NCBI RefSeq assembly: GCF_030272615.1
Contig: NC_081409.1
Span: 529,578,291 to 529,642,290 of the forward strand
Origin: Cryptomeria japonica
Taxonomy: Eukaryota > Streptophyta > Pinopsida > Cupressales > Cupressaceae
Direction: 5' to 3'
DNA length: 64,000 nucleotides
Part shown: positions 11,876 through 25,227 of the stretch, piece after piece
Position numbering within the stretch: the first letter of the stretch is position 1
How the letters are laid out: each line of letters opens with the position of its first letter
Notes under the pieces: generated by a model
Databases searched by the model: none
Seen by the model: the letters and a program-made list of their open reading frames with translations, nothing else
Told to the model about the DNA's origin: nothing
Program-made: the position numbers and the translations under genes

Positions 11876-14800
11876 TGTAGTACCCCTCCTCATTTGAACT
11901 TATTAGACTCATATTTTATTATTATTTACTTTCAGTGGATACATTACCATGATGTGTTATGCAGACTTATATGACATTATTTCATGCTTTATCTAGATAT
12001 GAGATGCATATTTTATTTGCAGTATTTTAGTACTTGTGATTTATGGGATTTTATGGATTATTGCTAAGTATTGACACTTTATTTTTTCTATGCAATGTGA
12101 AATTATATGTTGCATGTCTGTGAGTGTATTGGATGCAAGGGGAAAATTTTCCTTCACTCACTCCGGTGAGACAGGAAACGTCACGATTCTCCTTCATCGG
12201 TGTGTATGTCATGTTTTCTATATTGTATACATGCATGTGTGGTTTGGTGATACATGATATTGCAGGTACAAGTATCGGGTAGGTACGGGGTATCGTCTCC
12301 ACCTGGCCTCACAGGTTTGAGCATGCCTTATATTTGTCCGATGGAAGTGGAGGAGGTAGTAGTTGACCCTATTTTTACCCAGTTACACTCTTGTGAGTGT
12401 CATCAGTTGGTCGTCCTGTCAGTTTGTTCGGCCTTCGTATTTTGTCATTTGACCTTTTTATGAGTCTTTGCTTGGGATTTGCTCAGTTTGTGTGTTTAGT
12501 GGATTTAATTAATTAATTAAATTTATGGAGTTATCTCATAGTTAGTATTTTTGGAATTATGTATTTTATGCATTGAGATTTTAAATTTAATTAATTAAAA
12601 GAAATTATTAAATTAGATTGCAAGTTGCATTGTATTCGAATTATATCTTACTTAAATTTTAGTGAAAAATAAATTACATTAATTTCATATATTGTTTCCT
12701 AGAATTTTAAATAAATAAATGAATAAAAGAATAAATTAGAATTAAAGTATTGCTTTATCTTCTTTATATAGAAAATTAATTATTTACCATGAGAAAAGAA
12801 AAGAAAAAAAGAAAAAATAAAGGATTATGATTTTTGCATGTTCATTTAATTATCTTTTTAAGTGGGAATTAAAAAAAAAAAGAGAAAATAAAATTGTTTT
12901 TATTACTAAAATTAAATATTAGGTTTTTAGGAAAAATATGTGCAACCTAAAATTTTAGGTTAAAAAGAATAGATCTTTCTCTTTTTGGGAAGCAAGGAGG
13001 CAGAGATTTTGGTGAAGAAAAATTATTTGGAAGCTCATTGAAGGATTGAATCTCTCCTACAAAGTTCTTCCAGGAAAGCTATACCAGTTTGGGTGGCTTC
13101 TTCTGGTTGTTTTTAAAGAAAAAAATTTATTTCTTCCCTCTTTCTGAATGATGTGTGTTAAAAATATTTGTCAAATCCAAAACTCTTTCTGCTTAATTCT
13201 TGTTCTTGGCTAAAGTCCATTCCTGAAATTAATTTCTACTTTATGGAAAGAATTTATTTCCTGGGTGTTTGTAGATTAAAATTTTGAGAAAATTGGGAAA
13301 AGTTATTTTGGCAAAATTTTGCCAAGATTATTACTGTGCATGAAAATTGCAAGTTTTGGGAGAAATGGGTTTTTCCAGGGAAAATGTCCTCTGGACTGGT
13401 ATTGGTTTCGCTATTTTGATATAGTTGTTCCGTCTATATTTGTACATCTCTGTGTAATTATTTAGTTACTATGGTAATGAATTTAATTTTAATTAAATTT
13501 ATTGGGTTATTAAAAGTCATGGGGAAATTGTTTTATTTTATTATTTTGGAGAAAATCTGTATTAATTAGATTCCTTGGAAATAAATTTTATTGGGAATAA
13601 AAATTAATGTTTTTAGGTTATTGAATTTTTTTTTTAAAAATTATTAATTAAAAAAAAACGGTTTACGGGGAAGGCAGAGCCTACTACCCCACGGGAGAAG
13701 AAGCTACTTGTGGTAGTTGCTACTACTGTAAGGCAGCAACGCTACCCCAAGGTAGCGATTGCTACCTACGGTAATAGTACTACCGTAAGGTAGCTGTTGC
13801 TACCATATGGTAGCATCGCTACTGTGAGGTAGCGGCTACTACCCTATGGTAGCAGTGTTGCGGCAAGGTAGCACTTGCTACCATATGGTAGCAGGCTACC
13901 ATGCGGTAGCAGGGGGGCAACCTTGTTAAAAAAAACTGTGTCATCCAATTTTAATTGCTATCCCAAGTTTTAAATTTTCTGTTTTCTTTTCTTTTATATA
14001 ATTTAATATGTTTAAAAAAAATTATAATATTATTTATTTATATATATATAGTATTTTTTGTGGTTTTTACTATGTTATTTTGGAAATGAAAGTTATTGCA
14101 AAATTAAATCTTCATTTTATTATATATTTTTAATGTAATATAATTATATGATATTATATTTGATGAATATGTATATTTATGTAATTTTATTATATTATTA
14201 TATATATTTTTAATTTGGAATTTAATTTAGATTATTGTTATAATCTAATTGGGTTTATTTGTAAAGTAATCATGAACATATAATTAGGGGGTTAATTTTT
14301 ATGTGATTTTATTTAACCTTATTGGACAAATGACAACATTGATTTTCTTGTATTAATATAGTTGTATTTTCTTATTTTCTGGAAAATTCTTAATTGCAAG
14401 TATTTTATGCTTTTGGTTGTTTAAAGAAAAGATTGCTTGTATTAGGATTTTGTCTAAATGGTATTTGCAGTCAAGCTTAATTTCGTTGCAATGTTGTTGT
14501 ATAACCCTATTGATATGAGCCATTGTGTGTTTTGTTCCAAATGGTCAATCCTGGGTTAGTGATTGTGTATCCTTCACCTGTGGTTTGTCAGGATTAGTTA
14601 TGGCTGTCTGTTTTGCAGTAGAGTTCTCGTAGAGAGACCTTTCATGTTAGTGTCCTATGAGAGAGAGTGGCTTTCGAGCGGGGGCCGTGCTCGAAGTGGA
14701 TAGCAGGATAACCCCTCAAAATTCAGTTCAGAAGTGATAACCTAATAATTGATTAGGGGGTGGATAGATTAAATATTAATTAAGATAATATGCCTCGCAC

Positions 14801-15692
14801 ATGGTTGAGTGATTGTATAGGCTCGGGATGTGGTGAAAAGGCATGGAATGGAAAACCTATCACCTTGTCTTCACAAAAGGATTGGTAGGGTCCGCATGAG
14901 GCTTAGATGGATCCGAAGGTTCGGGAGAGGTTACCAGGATAACCTAGGACGGGGGTCAGGGCCTCTAGGGTAACCACCTTAAGTCATGCGATGACACTCT
15001 CTCCTTAGAGTCACTAGTGTTTGTGAGTTGAGTCACATGGATGTTTGCGGAGTCATGTAGTTCTGTCGTACTTGTCTTATTTTTCTTGCTTGAGGGTCTT
15101 CTACTATCTCCTAGCATGGTGGGGTGGTTCCATTTTAGGATCACATGGTCGGGTGGTAGTGCCACTTCGCATCGAATGTTCTGGATTGTATCTTCAGGTG
15201 AGGAAAGGCTTCGCTGGTCTTTCTTGGTTCGTGGTTCATGTACCTAGTCATGTTCATGATCTTTGTTCAGTTGATATCTTGTGGTCATTGTATCAAACAT
15301 TTATGTAACCTTGGTATTGTAAGTTTTGGGATTCTGTAGGATTCCGTGTTAAATTCAGTTGCATTAATCTTATGTATAAATGAATTATGGATAAATAAAT
15401 GCATTGGAATACTTTAATTCTTTCATTATGGAATTTAGATGTATGTGTAGGTTTATTCTTAAGCATTTAATTTACCTAATTAAAATGGACAATTGAATTA
15501 ACCATGGTGTTAATATATTTTGTGAATTAATCTTCATTGGTAACCCTTAGGAATTCATGTGTTAGACTTCCGTTGTGTTATTAAATGTGCAATTGTTATA
15601 ATTAATGCTCTTAATCTTTTAAAAAAAATATTTCACCCTTTAGTTGCCTAGTTGTGTTGATTTTCCTGTAGGGTTTTTGGCAGGGCATTACA
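11876..15692 (+). repeat. Gypsy-A 5' LTR (3817 bp)
   Basis: It starts TGTAGTACCCC and ends GGGCATTACA, and pairs with 25228-29471 over its whole length. It is mostly AT-rich and includes a GC-rich hairpin array (13680-13915). The open frames inside it (for example 12254-12463 and 15045-15308) have no protein motif and are read as chance. Promoter and polyadenylation functions are expected of an LTR, but I could not place them. Confidence 0.93.
13680..13915. repeat. GCTACC/GGTAGC hairpin array, copy 1 (Gypsy-A 5' LTR)
   Basis: This GC-rich island in an AT-rich LTR consists of about nine consecutive short palindromes at roughly 20 bp spacing. Typical units are GCTACC-ccaa-GGTAGC at 13741-13756 and GCTACC-atat-GGTAGC near 13799, with 4-nt loops that differ from unit to unit. 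The arms are conserved and the loops are not. The function is unknown. Confidence 0.85.
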
Positions 15693-15694
15693 TT

Positions 15695-15708
15695 TGGTAT
15701 CAGAGCCC
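15695..15708 (+). promoter_or_regulatory. Gypsy-A primer-binding site (initiator Met tRNA)
   Basis: TGGTATCAGAGCCC lies two bases inside the 5' LTR end. This is a perfect complement of the plant initiator Met tRNA 3' end. Confidence 0.92.
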
Positions 15709-15845
15709 ATGTTTCAACACTAGGTACTTTGGGTTTGTAGTGAGCCTATTCAGTTTGACCTTGTTGCTTAGGTCTTAATGTTGTGTTTCTCTTGTCTTAT
15801 CCTTGCCATAGATCTGAACTGTTTTCTCTTTTGTGGTGCTAGGTC

Positions 15846-17220
15846 ATGGCTAGGAAAGCTATGGGAGATGGCCGTACGGGTGGTCATAAAGGAGGGAGAG
15901 GTGGAGGAGGGGGTCCTAGTTCTGACCGTCATAGTCCATCACCGCCACCCACTCATGTGAGTGTTGAGTCAGAACAGTCAGTTCATTAGGATCCTTAGCA
16001 TGCAGGAGAGCAAGTTCCTGAATGGAAAGAGTTGAGACATATGTTTCAGGAGGTTCTGGCCAAGTTAGGCCCCGAGACTGAGGTTGATCAGCCTAATCAT
16101 GTTCAGGTTGAGGAGTTGCATCAGAAGGTTCTAGAGAGAGAGAGAGAGAGATCACCTAGGAGGAGGGAGATCCCAGCTAACCGAGATCCAGCATCTTTGG
16201 GTCACATAAAGGACTTGATGAGGTCCAACCCTCCTTTCTTTGATGGTATGGGTACCGGTCTCGAGGCAGAGACCTGGCTTATCAATATGGATTAGTGTTT
16301 CGCTATTTTCCCATACAGTAGCAACACCAAGGTGAGATGTGCTATCATGCATCTCGATAGTTTTGCTTTGATATGTTGGAGAGTAGAGGAGGAGAAGATC
16401 AGAGTGTGCATTAACACTGTAACATGGGAGCTATTTCTAGAGAGATTCAAGGCATGATTTCTCTCACCCCAGTGGAGGCTGACATGAGTAGATGAGTTCT
16501 ACGCCTTGTGTCAGTATGGTATGATAGTAGACCACTATGAGCACAGGTTCTATGAGCTCAAAAAGTATGTCAGGATTGGTAATGATGAGGCTATGCTTGT
16601 TCAGCACTTCTTGAGGGGTTTGAATGACCGCATTAGTGGAGGAGTGAGGGTGTTTGAGCCACCTTCAGTTGAGATAGCCGTGGTGAAAGCCAGATTGGTT
16701 GAGTTGAACCTTAGCCGTGCACTTGGTGGTTAGTCAAGTGTGCAAATAGGGAGTGCACCTTCCAGTGGGAACAGAGCTCAAGGAAATCAGTCCCAGTTAG
16801 CTGCACCATTTAGGACTTCTCAAGCACCTGCTAAGGGTGGACAACAACAACAGCAATTTGTCGAAACTGAAATAGTTCCAGGGCCAACAAGGTGGCAACT
16901 CTCAGTATAGGAAGAATAGGAATTGGCAGAGGGGAAAATAGGGCCCTTCAGGACAGTCTTCACAGAGTGCATCTCATGCGCCTAGTCGGGGAAGTTTCTA
17001 GCAGTCTAGTGGGCCGACAGGTAATAGAGGACTAGGTAGAGGAGCTTGCTTCTCTTGTGGGCAGTTTGGTCACATAGCCATGCAGTGCCCTCAGCATTTC
17101 CACCATACAGGTAGTCAGAGGCCAGCAAAATCAGAGCCTATAGTGGGAGATGCAGGGAGATCCCATAGAGTGTTTGCAGCAGTGGATGACCGCCAAGCTG
17201 ATCATCAGGGTATAGTTATT
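15846..17220 (+). pseudogene. Gypsy-A gag (capsid and zinc knuckle), decayed
   Basis: This is the capsid polyprotein of a Ty3/Gypsy element. The probable start is ATG 15846, giving a glycine-rich basic leader. The retrotransposon gag core (16032-16735) follows, including a segment typical of the family around the EFY...YGMIVDHYEHRFYELKKY region (16490-16580). Stops lie near 15987, 15996, 16293, 16455 and 16731. A Gln/Ser-rich linker precedes a CCHC zinc knuckle, CFSCGQFGHIAMQCP (17047-17091), which is in another frame, so at least two frameshifts lie between the gag core and the protease. The AG-repeat at 16134-16152 encodes an Arg-Glu stretch. Confidence 0.88.
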
Positions 17221-18452
17221 GGGGCACAGGTATGTTGCATGGAATCCCCATCTCTGTACTTTTTGATTATGGTGCTTCAGATTCTTTCATTTCTTTGTCC
17301 AATCTAGACCGGTGTAGACTCGCGTCTGCTAAGCAGACAGATAGATGGCATGTAGAGTTGGCTACAGGTGTCTATGTTTCTGTAGATGCCTTTTTTCCCA
17401 GTTGTGAGTTAGACCTAGGAACCATAGTTACCTCAGTTGACCTTCGAGTCATTCCTTTGGGTTCTTATGGAGTTGTGTTGGGAATGGATTGGCTTTCATC
17501 TCACAGTGCTCGCACAGACTATCATAAGAAGATAGTGGAGTGTTTAGATGACCTTGGCAGAGAAGTGGAGATTGTTGGAGTTCAGAGACCGATATCCCTA
17601 CGTATGATCTCCACTATGCAACTTAAGCGTTGCATGTGTAGAGGGTATTAGCTTTTTGCAGTTACTCTTGAGGATGTGGATGAGTCAGAGAGTCAAGAAG
17701 TTGCTCCTAATGGTCACCCTATTCTTTGAGAGTATGTTGATGTGTTTCCGTTGGATATTCCGGGTATTCCTTTGAAGCGAGACATAGACTTTCGCATTGA
17801 TTTGGTTCCTCATGCAGAACCTATTTCGAGAGCTCCATATCGAATGATTACTCAAGAGTTGAGTGAGTTGAAGTTGCAGATTGAGGAATTGTTGGCCAAG
17901 GGGTTCATTCATCCTAGTGTTTCCCCTTGGGGTGCCCCTGTTATCTTCATTAAGAAGAAAGATGGTTCTCTTTAGTTATGCATTGATTACTAATAGGTAA
18001 ATAAGGTAACCATCTGGAATCGATAGCCATTGCCTCATATAGATTATCTTTTCGATCAGGTAAAGGAAGCCAAGGTGTTCTCTAAGATTGACCTGAAATC
18101 TGGATACCATCAGTTGCGCATTCAGGATGCAGACATTCATAAGACAACATTTCGTACTTGTTATGGTCACTATGAGTTCACAGTGGTGCCATTTGGGTTG
18201 ACGAATGCGTCTTCAGTTTTCATGAGCCTCATGAATGGGGTTTTTCACACCTACCTTGATCATTTTGTCCTTGTGTTCTTGGATGACATATTTATTTATT
18301 CTAGAACTATGGAAGAGCATGAGGGTCACTTACGTTAGGTATTGCAGTGCTTGAGGGAGAATCAGCTTTATGCCAATTTGGCAAAGTGTGACTTCTTCCA
18401 GTCTGAGGTGATCTATCTTGGTCATGTGGTTTTGGGAGAAGGTGTATCCGTG
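17221..18452 (+). pseudogene. Gypsy-A pol part 1: protease and reverse transcriptase
   Basis: The aspartic protease is at 17232-17651 with the active-site motif DYGAS (usual form D-S/T-G) and a downstream VVLGMDWL motif. The reverse transcriptase follows in the same frame: [12 protein letters not shown] leader (about 17810), [10 protein letters not shown] (about 18090), VPFGLTNA (18187) and the catalytic FLDD (about 18277). Stops interrupt it at 17649, 17728, 17973, 17991-17996, 18024 and 18336. Several are TAG or TGA where CAG or CGA is expected. The frame stops at GVSV, where the solo LTR is inserted, and resumes at 23112. Confidence 0.92.
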
Positions 18453-20812
18453 TTTAATGCCCCGCCAGGAAACCCCTAAGGGTTTAAGTTAAAAACACTC
18501 AAATAGAGTGTAAATTTTTTTATTTTTATTTTTTAATAATTAAGAGCATTAATGAAAAGTTACAACATTAAGATAGTTTGAAGTTAACTCAGTTCATAAT
18601 TAGACACGACATTAAAATACATTGGAGTTATCTGACAACTTAGATATCACAACAGAAGGCTAAAACGATCCTAAGGAGTTTCCCAACGCGATTACATAAC
18701 CTCACACCTAACTCAACTTGCGACATTAGATCCATTAAACTGGATATTATAAATACGAGATGATGCATAGATCTTGATTGTATATGTGTTCTATGGTTTG
18801 ACATCTTATAACTTTAAGAAGCGATCAATTACTTTGGTTGATGAGGAGGCCATCGAGAGGTTAATTACTCAATGCACTTTAATTCATAATTACATTATGA
18901 GGCCCCCAAAAGGGTTCATGTGTTTAATATGATGAAGTTCATTCCTTGGTTTTGTGGTATCCATTCACAGTTGATTTCATCCTTTAATGTTTAAAAATAT
19001 GCCTATTGAGATTCATTCCTTTAAGGTTAAACTACGATTAGTAAAGCGAGGATTCCTTCATTTGATTTTAAAATATTCACCCACATTTGATATCTTTCTT
19101 AAATATTAAAGGATATGGTTAATAAGAAGAATTCGTTCCTTAGGGATTAACTACAACAATTAGAGTGAGATCCCTTCATTTGGTTTCATGCATAGCCAAC
19201 TGATGAGTTGAAGTTCTTTTATGAAAGGTAAAATATGAGTAGCCATAGGATTCATTTGAAGTTTTAATAATGCAAATAAATGGACTAATTTCATTAAGAT
19301 GGATATGCATTAGAACGCACGAGAGCATCCTTCAATTTAAAGTATCGTTAACTAGATGACATTCATCATTTCAAGATTAGAGTAATAAGATCATAATGAC
19401 GTTCTTCTATTAGGATTAAAATACAATTATCTTATTGCATATCTCTTTTTTTTGTTAGATGAAAGTAATATGCGAGAGATACTTTTACTAAGATTTAATG
19501 TATAAACAACAAATCAATTACTTTTCCATTTTAGAATAATTTTAACAATCATAAGGGATTCCTTTTATAAGGGATTAAAAATATGGATATCTAATTGAGT
19601 CCACACGATTTATCAAATTACTCTGGTGAGGATTATAGTTAAGGTTAAAGCGTGAAATAACTTAACAAATCATCCAATGCAATGAAGCATAATTAACATG
19701 GCGTGAATTCATTCACTAAGGTAAAAAGATAGATATTTATATGATATTCAACCTTTTAATCTCAATCTGGGAATTGTGACATAAGTTTTAACATTGTTTT
19801 CCCTTTTACATTCAAACCATTAACATACTTATTAACAAATTAATCCAATGAAGTAATTCTAACTAGATTTCTTCCACTATTACAATTTAAATTAACATTA
19901 TCAAATTACTTTTTTTTTTACAACTTTAGTTACAATATTTTAAATACTTTGCCATAATCGTAGTTCACAATGTTTATGAACTTAAATAACTACATTTATT
20001 CAGTTGTTTAATATTATGCACTTAAATTTGAATTCATTAAACTTCCACCATACACTCATGCAAGAATACAACCATTCATGAAAATTTAAAACATAAAACA
20101 AAGCACACTAAAAACACCGCATAACACAGATATGATCTCGGAGTTCACCCCGGATGGGCTACATCTCCGGGTCTGCTCAACTGCAAGACCCCTTTGGTAT
20201 TATATCGTTAGGAATACATGATTTATAAGTCTTTTACATCTTGCCACTTAGGCGAATACAATCAATATTCAACAGACACTTCGATCGGGATATACATAAT
20301 TGGTCCCTTCTAAAGCGGATCCAACTGACAATTCAAGCAAATACAGGTTCTAATGACTGATGAAACTCTGACTAGGAACGTAACTGGCTATGACCAACAC
20401 AAGTAAACAAATGACAGAGTCCAACAACAAACCTAGCAAGAACTTGCCAACACTTAACACTAGCGAAAAACATAAAATGAACTTGCCATCTTTACCATTA
20501 TATATTTCACATCACCGAGGGAGGAATGACTAAACTATTTGTTTCACTAACAGAAGGTATCATCTACTTCCGAACCTCAAATCGACACATTATTAAGTTC
20601 TTGGTGATCTCGTTAGCGTATCAATTGAGTTCTTCAAAATTTTCATGATGAATTTAAAATACTTTAACATTTAGATTCCTATTTCTAAGTTCACAGATTG
20701 GTCAGATCAAATCACAAGTTGCTGCTGAATATCGGAATATTTCAAAAAGTGGAGTCACCAATTGTTAAAACGCTATTAATTATATACATATAAAATTTCC
20801 TTCAAAAATATG

Positions 20813-20815
<3 letters not shown>

Positions 20816-20862
<47 letters not shown>
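20816..20862. repeat. (AT)n microsatellite in the solo LTR
   Basis: An uninterrupted run of TA/AT dinucleotides of about 45 bp, with nearby inverted sequence (ATGATTTATA ... TATAAATCAT) that could extrude as a hairpin. Confidence 0.9.
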
Positions 20863-21127
20863 CATATTGTTTAATAACATTCGAATTTCAAATTTATTAT
20901 TTATTAATAAATATAACAATCTCCACATTAAATATATATATTAATAAAATTTAATCATTATTTAAAAACTTTATAAAAAAAAAACTATTAATAAAACCCA
21001 AATTAACTATTTTAATATATATCGTAGAATTTATTTATTTCATTTTTTTTTAAATTAAAATGAATTTAAAAAAACAAATACTAAAAAAAAAACTACGAAA
21101 GCACTGGGGTGGGGGTTCCACGTGGAC

Positions 21128-21262
21128 TCCACGTGGCCCCCAAGGGCAGCTCACGCTACCATGGGTAGCGGCTGCTACCAAAGGGTAGCAAGCGGCTGCC
21201 ATGGCAGCGCTGCTACCATTTGGTAGCAGTCTGCTACCATGGTAGCAGACGCTACCCTCACA
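21128..21262. repeat. GCTACC/GGTAGC hairpin array, copy 2 (solo LTR)
   Basis: A shorter array of the same palindromic units: GCTACC-atg-GGTAGC (21146 onward), GCTACC-aaag-GGTAGC, GCTGCC-atg-GCAGC, GCTACC-attt-GGTAGC and GCTACC-at-GGTAGC. It lies in an LTR otherwise diverged from Gypsy-A. The unit arms match copies 1 and 3. Confidence 0.85.
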
Positions 21263-23111
21263 ACCCCGTGGTGGGGTTTATACCCGCCATGGGGGTTTCT
21301 GCGTTTTTTTTGTTTTATATATATTTTTGTTTGAAATTTTTCTTTAAAAACAATTTATTTCTACTGTCAAAAATAAAAGAGACACCCAGCAAAAAAAAGA
21401 AATACAGTCTGTAAAATATCATTCTTCCAACAGCTTCTCTTTTTTTTTTTTTTTTAATTTTGAAATAAACCAAGAGGAATGACAAAAGGTATGTAAAAAC
21501 CCCATACCCATTTTTTAACAGCCATAAATAAATTTACAGATTTATACCAAATTCTCCATTATGAGAGAAAATTTTCCTAACAAGTTTAAAACCACAAAAT
21601 TCATCAAGAACGAGGGTTTGATTCAAGAACAACCAAGATTGGGAGAAAACTGAAAACTAAACCTCAAACACATTCATGGGTAATATTTTTTTTTGTATTC
21701 AAAAAAATAAATATAGGAGTAGATTCGAATCCTACCTCATAATGCAATTCCGGGCATGAATCTTGATGAAGAGCTCCCCCAATCTGCTGCTCCAATGCAA
21801 ATCCCTCCCATTTTTTCAAAAAAAAACTCCCAAGCAAAAGAACCCCCAAAATGTTTTCAAAACTAGGTTAAAAAGTGAAACCCTAATTTTGCCCTAATTT
21901 TCAATTTCGAAACTAGGCATTTATTTTTAAAATAAAATGAATGAAAATCCCAAATGGAAGTCATTCCTTTCCATTATTTATTAATCTTATTTGTTTTCCC
22001 TTATTAGAATTAAAATGCTCCTTTTTCTTATTGAGTTTTAAATTTTAATTTCTCAATATCGATTTAGGCCTACGTTTATATTTTGGAACTATTTACCGAG
22101 TAAGGCGTTTTGATTAAATTTTAATTTTCTAAAAGTCAAACTTTTATACTATATCGACTTTACAAGTAAAGAGAAAATAATTTCGTTTAAATAATAATAA
22201 TTTACCCCTTTTTCCTCCAAAATGCGAAAATGAGTAATTTATTTCTATCTCCCAAATGACTTTAAAATTTTCCTTTCTAGAACGCATAACCCAATAATTT
22301 CGTTATTTTAAAATTAGCTATTAAATTAACTCGCTATAACATAATAAAGCGACATTTTTAAATAAATGACTAATCTAATGCAAGAGTCTTATTTATTCTA
22401 ATTTCCCAACTACATATGCGTAAATATTACAAATGCGTAAATGAGCACACTAACCCCCGTTAAATACCTTAAGCTTGCTACAATAACAATTTTAAAACAA
22501 TCTCTTTAAATTAATGATTAATCATATAAAAGAAGCTACCTATTTAAATTTCTAAATTACTAATGTGCACGTCTACTCATAAATTTGAATTTAATACTTA
22601 GGATAACAAACCTCACTTACCTCGCGCAGGGCATGCAAATCGAGGAAGTCCTCCAAATCTCTCGACATGCATCCCAATGAGAGGCAAGCCCCACGAATCC
22701 ACACACGATGCTCACCTAACCATGGCTAAGGCAAGACGAGAGTTATATGACCACTAATTCCGAATTCAAAAGATGAAGGAGCATACTCAACCTTGCAAAT
22801 TCCAAAGGAGATAAACCTTGCCCTAAGCGGTGTTGTACCTGCAATCTCCTGCACCCATGAATTCATACAAGCATGCATATACATATACATATTCAATGAA
22901 GGCGTTAGCTCAAGATTTATCTCAAGGGTTAGGAAACAATTACATTTACACAAAAATCGATGCAAAAGCACAATAATAAGTATGCACAATTTATTTATAT
23001 TATCTAAACTACACATTGCATATCGGTTAATCTACCATTCAAGAATGTCACATAGGAAGTCAATCAAGGTTAAACGGGTTTTAAAAGTCCGACTAGGGTA
23101 TGGGCATTACA

Positions 23112-25192
23112 CCGTGGATCCTTTAAAGATCCAAGCCATTGTTGATTGGCAAGTGCTAACCAACATTTCAGAAGTTAGGAGCATTATGGGTTTGACCGGA
23201 TATTACCGTCGCTTTGATCAGGGCTTTTCCAGGATAGGACGCCCGATTACTTCTCTTCAGAGGAAAGGGAAGAAGTTTGTTTGGTCAGAGCAGTGTGAGT
23301 CAGATTTTTGGACCTTGAAGGAACTCCTTGTCAGTGCTTCAATTTTGGCAGTTCCTGATCCATCTAGAGATTTTATGGTATGCACAGATGCCTCTTTGGA
23401 AGGTATAGGTGTAGTGCTTATGCAGGATGGACGTGTGGTTTCTTATGAGTCTTGCAAACTCAAAAACCGTGAGTTGAACTATCTAGTTTATGATTTAGAG
23501 TTGGTAGCTGTAGTTCATGCTTTGGTTAGATGGCGGCATTTCCTGTTAGGGCATCGATTTGAGCTGCATAGTGATCACCGCAGTCTGCAGTATATATTCA
23601 CGCAGCCGAACTTGAATGCTCGACAGCAGAGATGGATGGAATTCCTCTGTGAGTATAATTTTGAGCTTCGTTATATTCAGGGGAAAGAGAACGTGGTGGC
23701 AGATGCTTTGAGTCATAGGCAGCATGAAATTTCACCATTGTCCCTTAGAGTAGACTTGAGAGGGAGGATTCTTGGAGTTCTTCCTCAGGATACTTGGTAT
23801 CAGGATGTTAGAGCCGTGATAGAGTTCGGAAGGCCTTTAGAGGGTAGATTTTTTGGATATAACCTTGAGGCAGATGGACTTCTTTGTCACCTTGGACAGA
23901 TCTATGTACCTCCTTTAGAGGATCTTCATGTTTTGATCATGACTGAGGCCCATCGTGCACCTTACTCGGCACATCCAGGTGTCAAGAAGATGCACGTAGA
24001 TCTTAGATAGATTTATCATTGGGCTGGTATGAAACGTGACATTGCTGATTTTGTGTCGAAGTGTTTAGAGTGTCAGCGGGTGAAGGCAGAGCATCAGCAC
24101 CCGGCAGGGCTTTTACAGCCTAATTTGGTACCGGATTGGAAATGGGATATCATTTCCATGGATTTCATTGTTGAGTTGCCTGTCTCTTCACGTCATCATG
24201 ATTCCATCATGGTCATTGTTAACAGATTGACTAAGGTTTCTCATTTTGTTCCTATTCGAGCTTCCTATATGGCAGCAGTGGTGGCATGAATCTTCTTGGA
24301 AGATGTGGTGAGATTGCATGGGATTCCAAGGCAGATCATCTCTGATAGAGATCCTATATTTACCTCAGCATTGTGGATCTCACTTCAGCATGCTTTGGGG
24401 ACTCAGTTGAACTTTAGTTCAGCTTATCACCCAGAGACAGATGGTCAGACCGAGCGAGTGAATCAGGTTTTGGAGGACATGCTTCGCATGTATCTTATGG
24501 ACCAGCAGTCGCACTGGGAAGATTATATCTATGTAGTGGAGTTTTCTTATAACAATGGATATCAAAGCTCCATAGGTATGTCCCCCTTTCAGGCATTGTA
24601 TGGTCATCCTTACCGCACTCCTTTGAGTTGGGATCAGCTAGAGGACAGGGTGCTCATAGGACCGGATATTCTTTGAGAGATGGAGCAGCAAGCTGAGCAT
24701 ATTTGTGAGCATTTGGTAGCCGCACAAGATAGGCAGAAGAAGTATGCAGATTCTCATAGGGTAGATGGTCAGTTTTCTATTGGCGATCATGTGTTTTTGA
24801 GAGTGCATCCGTGGAAGAGTCTAATCCAATATGGAAAGGGTTCTAAGTTGGCACCTTGGTTTGTTGGCCCTTTTGAGATCCTTGAGAGGATATGACCTAT
24901 TGCTTACCATCTTGCCTTGCCACCGAGTCTATCCCACATCCATGATGTCTTTCATGTTTCAGTTCTTTGACCTTATCATCCTAATGTGACACATGTTCTT
25001 GATTGGAACTCTTTGCAGGTCGAGGACGGACAACTTTCCATGGAGCCCGTACGCATTCTTCATTGTCAGAATTTGACCCTCAAGGGTCACACCATCGACC
25101 AGGTTAGGGTCCTATGGGACCCAAATGATGAGACCTCAATGACTTGGGAGGATGCAATGAGGATGAGAGAGTTGTATTCTTATTTGTTTTAG
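23112..25192 (+). pseudogene. Gypsy-A pol part 2: RNase H, integrase, chromodomain-like tail
   Basis: This continues pol after the solo LTR. It contains the RT thumb (GLTGYYRRF near 23190), RNase H with VCTDASLEG (about 23384) and ELHSDHRSL (about 23560), and integrase with a zinc-binding region (His residues near 23945-23980, CLEC near 24065). The catalytic triad is D in MDFIVELP (about 24160), D in SDRDP (about 24340) and E in QTERVNQ (about 24445). The C-terminal region has GPFEILERI (24865), and a tail with VRVLWDPNDE and TWEDA resembles the chromodomain of plant chromoviruses. In-frame stops lie at 24008, 24287, 24674, 24893 and 24968. The frame is otherwise continuous to TAG 25190. Confidence 0.93.
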
Positions 25193-25216
25193 GCTTCCAG
25201 GAGTAAGCCTAGTTCT

Positions 25217-25227
25217 GGGGGGGAGAA
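25217..25227 (+). promoter_or_regulatory. Gypsy-A polypurine tract
   Basis: GGGGGGGAGAA sits directly upstream of the 3' LTR. The mirror-image tract is present inside the left LTR of Gypsy-B. Confidence 0.85.

Larger units (their letters stand above)
18453..23111 (-). mobile_element. solo LTR of a Gypsy-type element, inserted in Gypsy-A pol
   Basis: This 4659 bp segment is bounded by the 5 bp duplication CCGTG (18448-18452 and 23112-23116). Its ends are an inverted pair, TTTAATGCCC and GGGCATTACA (the left end mutated from TGTAATGCCC). It has no internal protein-coding region, so it fits a solo LTR left by LTR-LTR recombination. The left end, read on the minus strand, resembles the 3' end of the Gypsy-A LTR (TAGGGTTT.TGGC.GGGCATTACA), which sets the orientation. 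Removing the insertion plus one duplication restores the pol frame exactly. The right terminus carries a short open frame that is not a gene. Confidence 0.88.

Noticed and set aside
13680-13915. Regularly spaced palindromes resembling a CRISPR array
   Set aside because: The repeats are only about 16 bp, the arms are inverted and not direct repeats, the loops are 3-5 nt, and the host is a plant retrotransposon LTR. There are no cas genes.
14965-15308. Overlapping open frames on both strands in the Gypsy-A LTR (similar at 28694-29131)
   Set aside because: They lie in LTR sequence, have no motifs, and the two LTR copies differ by frame-breaking changes.
22793-23110. N-terminal extension of the Gypsy-A pol frame into the solo LTR
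   Set aside because: The frame is open by chance across the LTR edge. The target duplication CCGTG at 23112 marks the true boundary.
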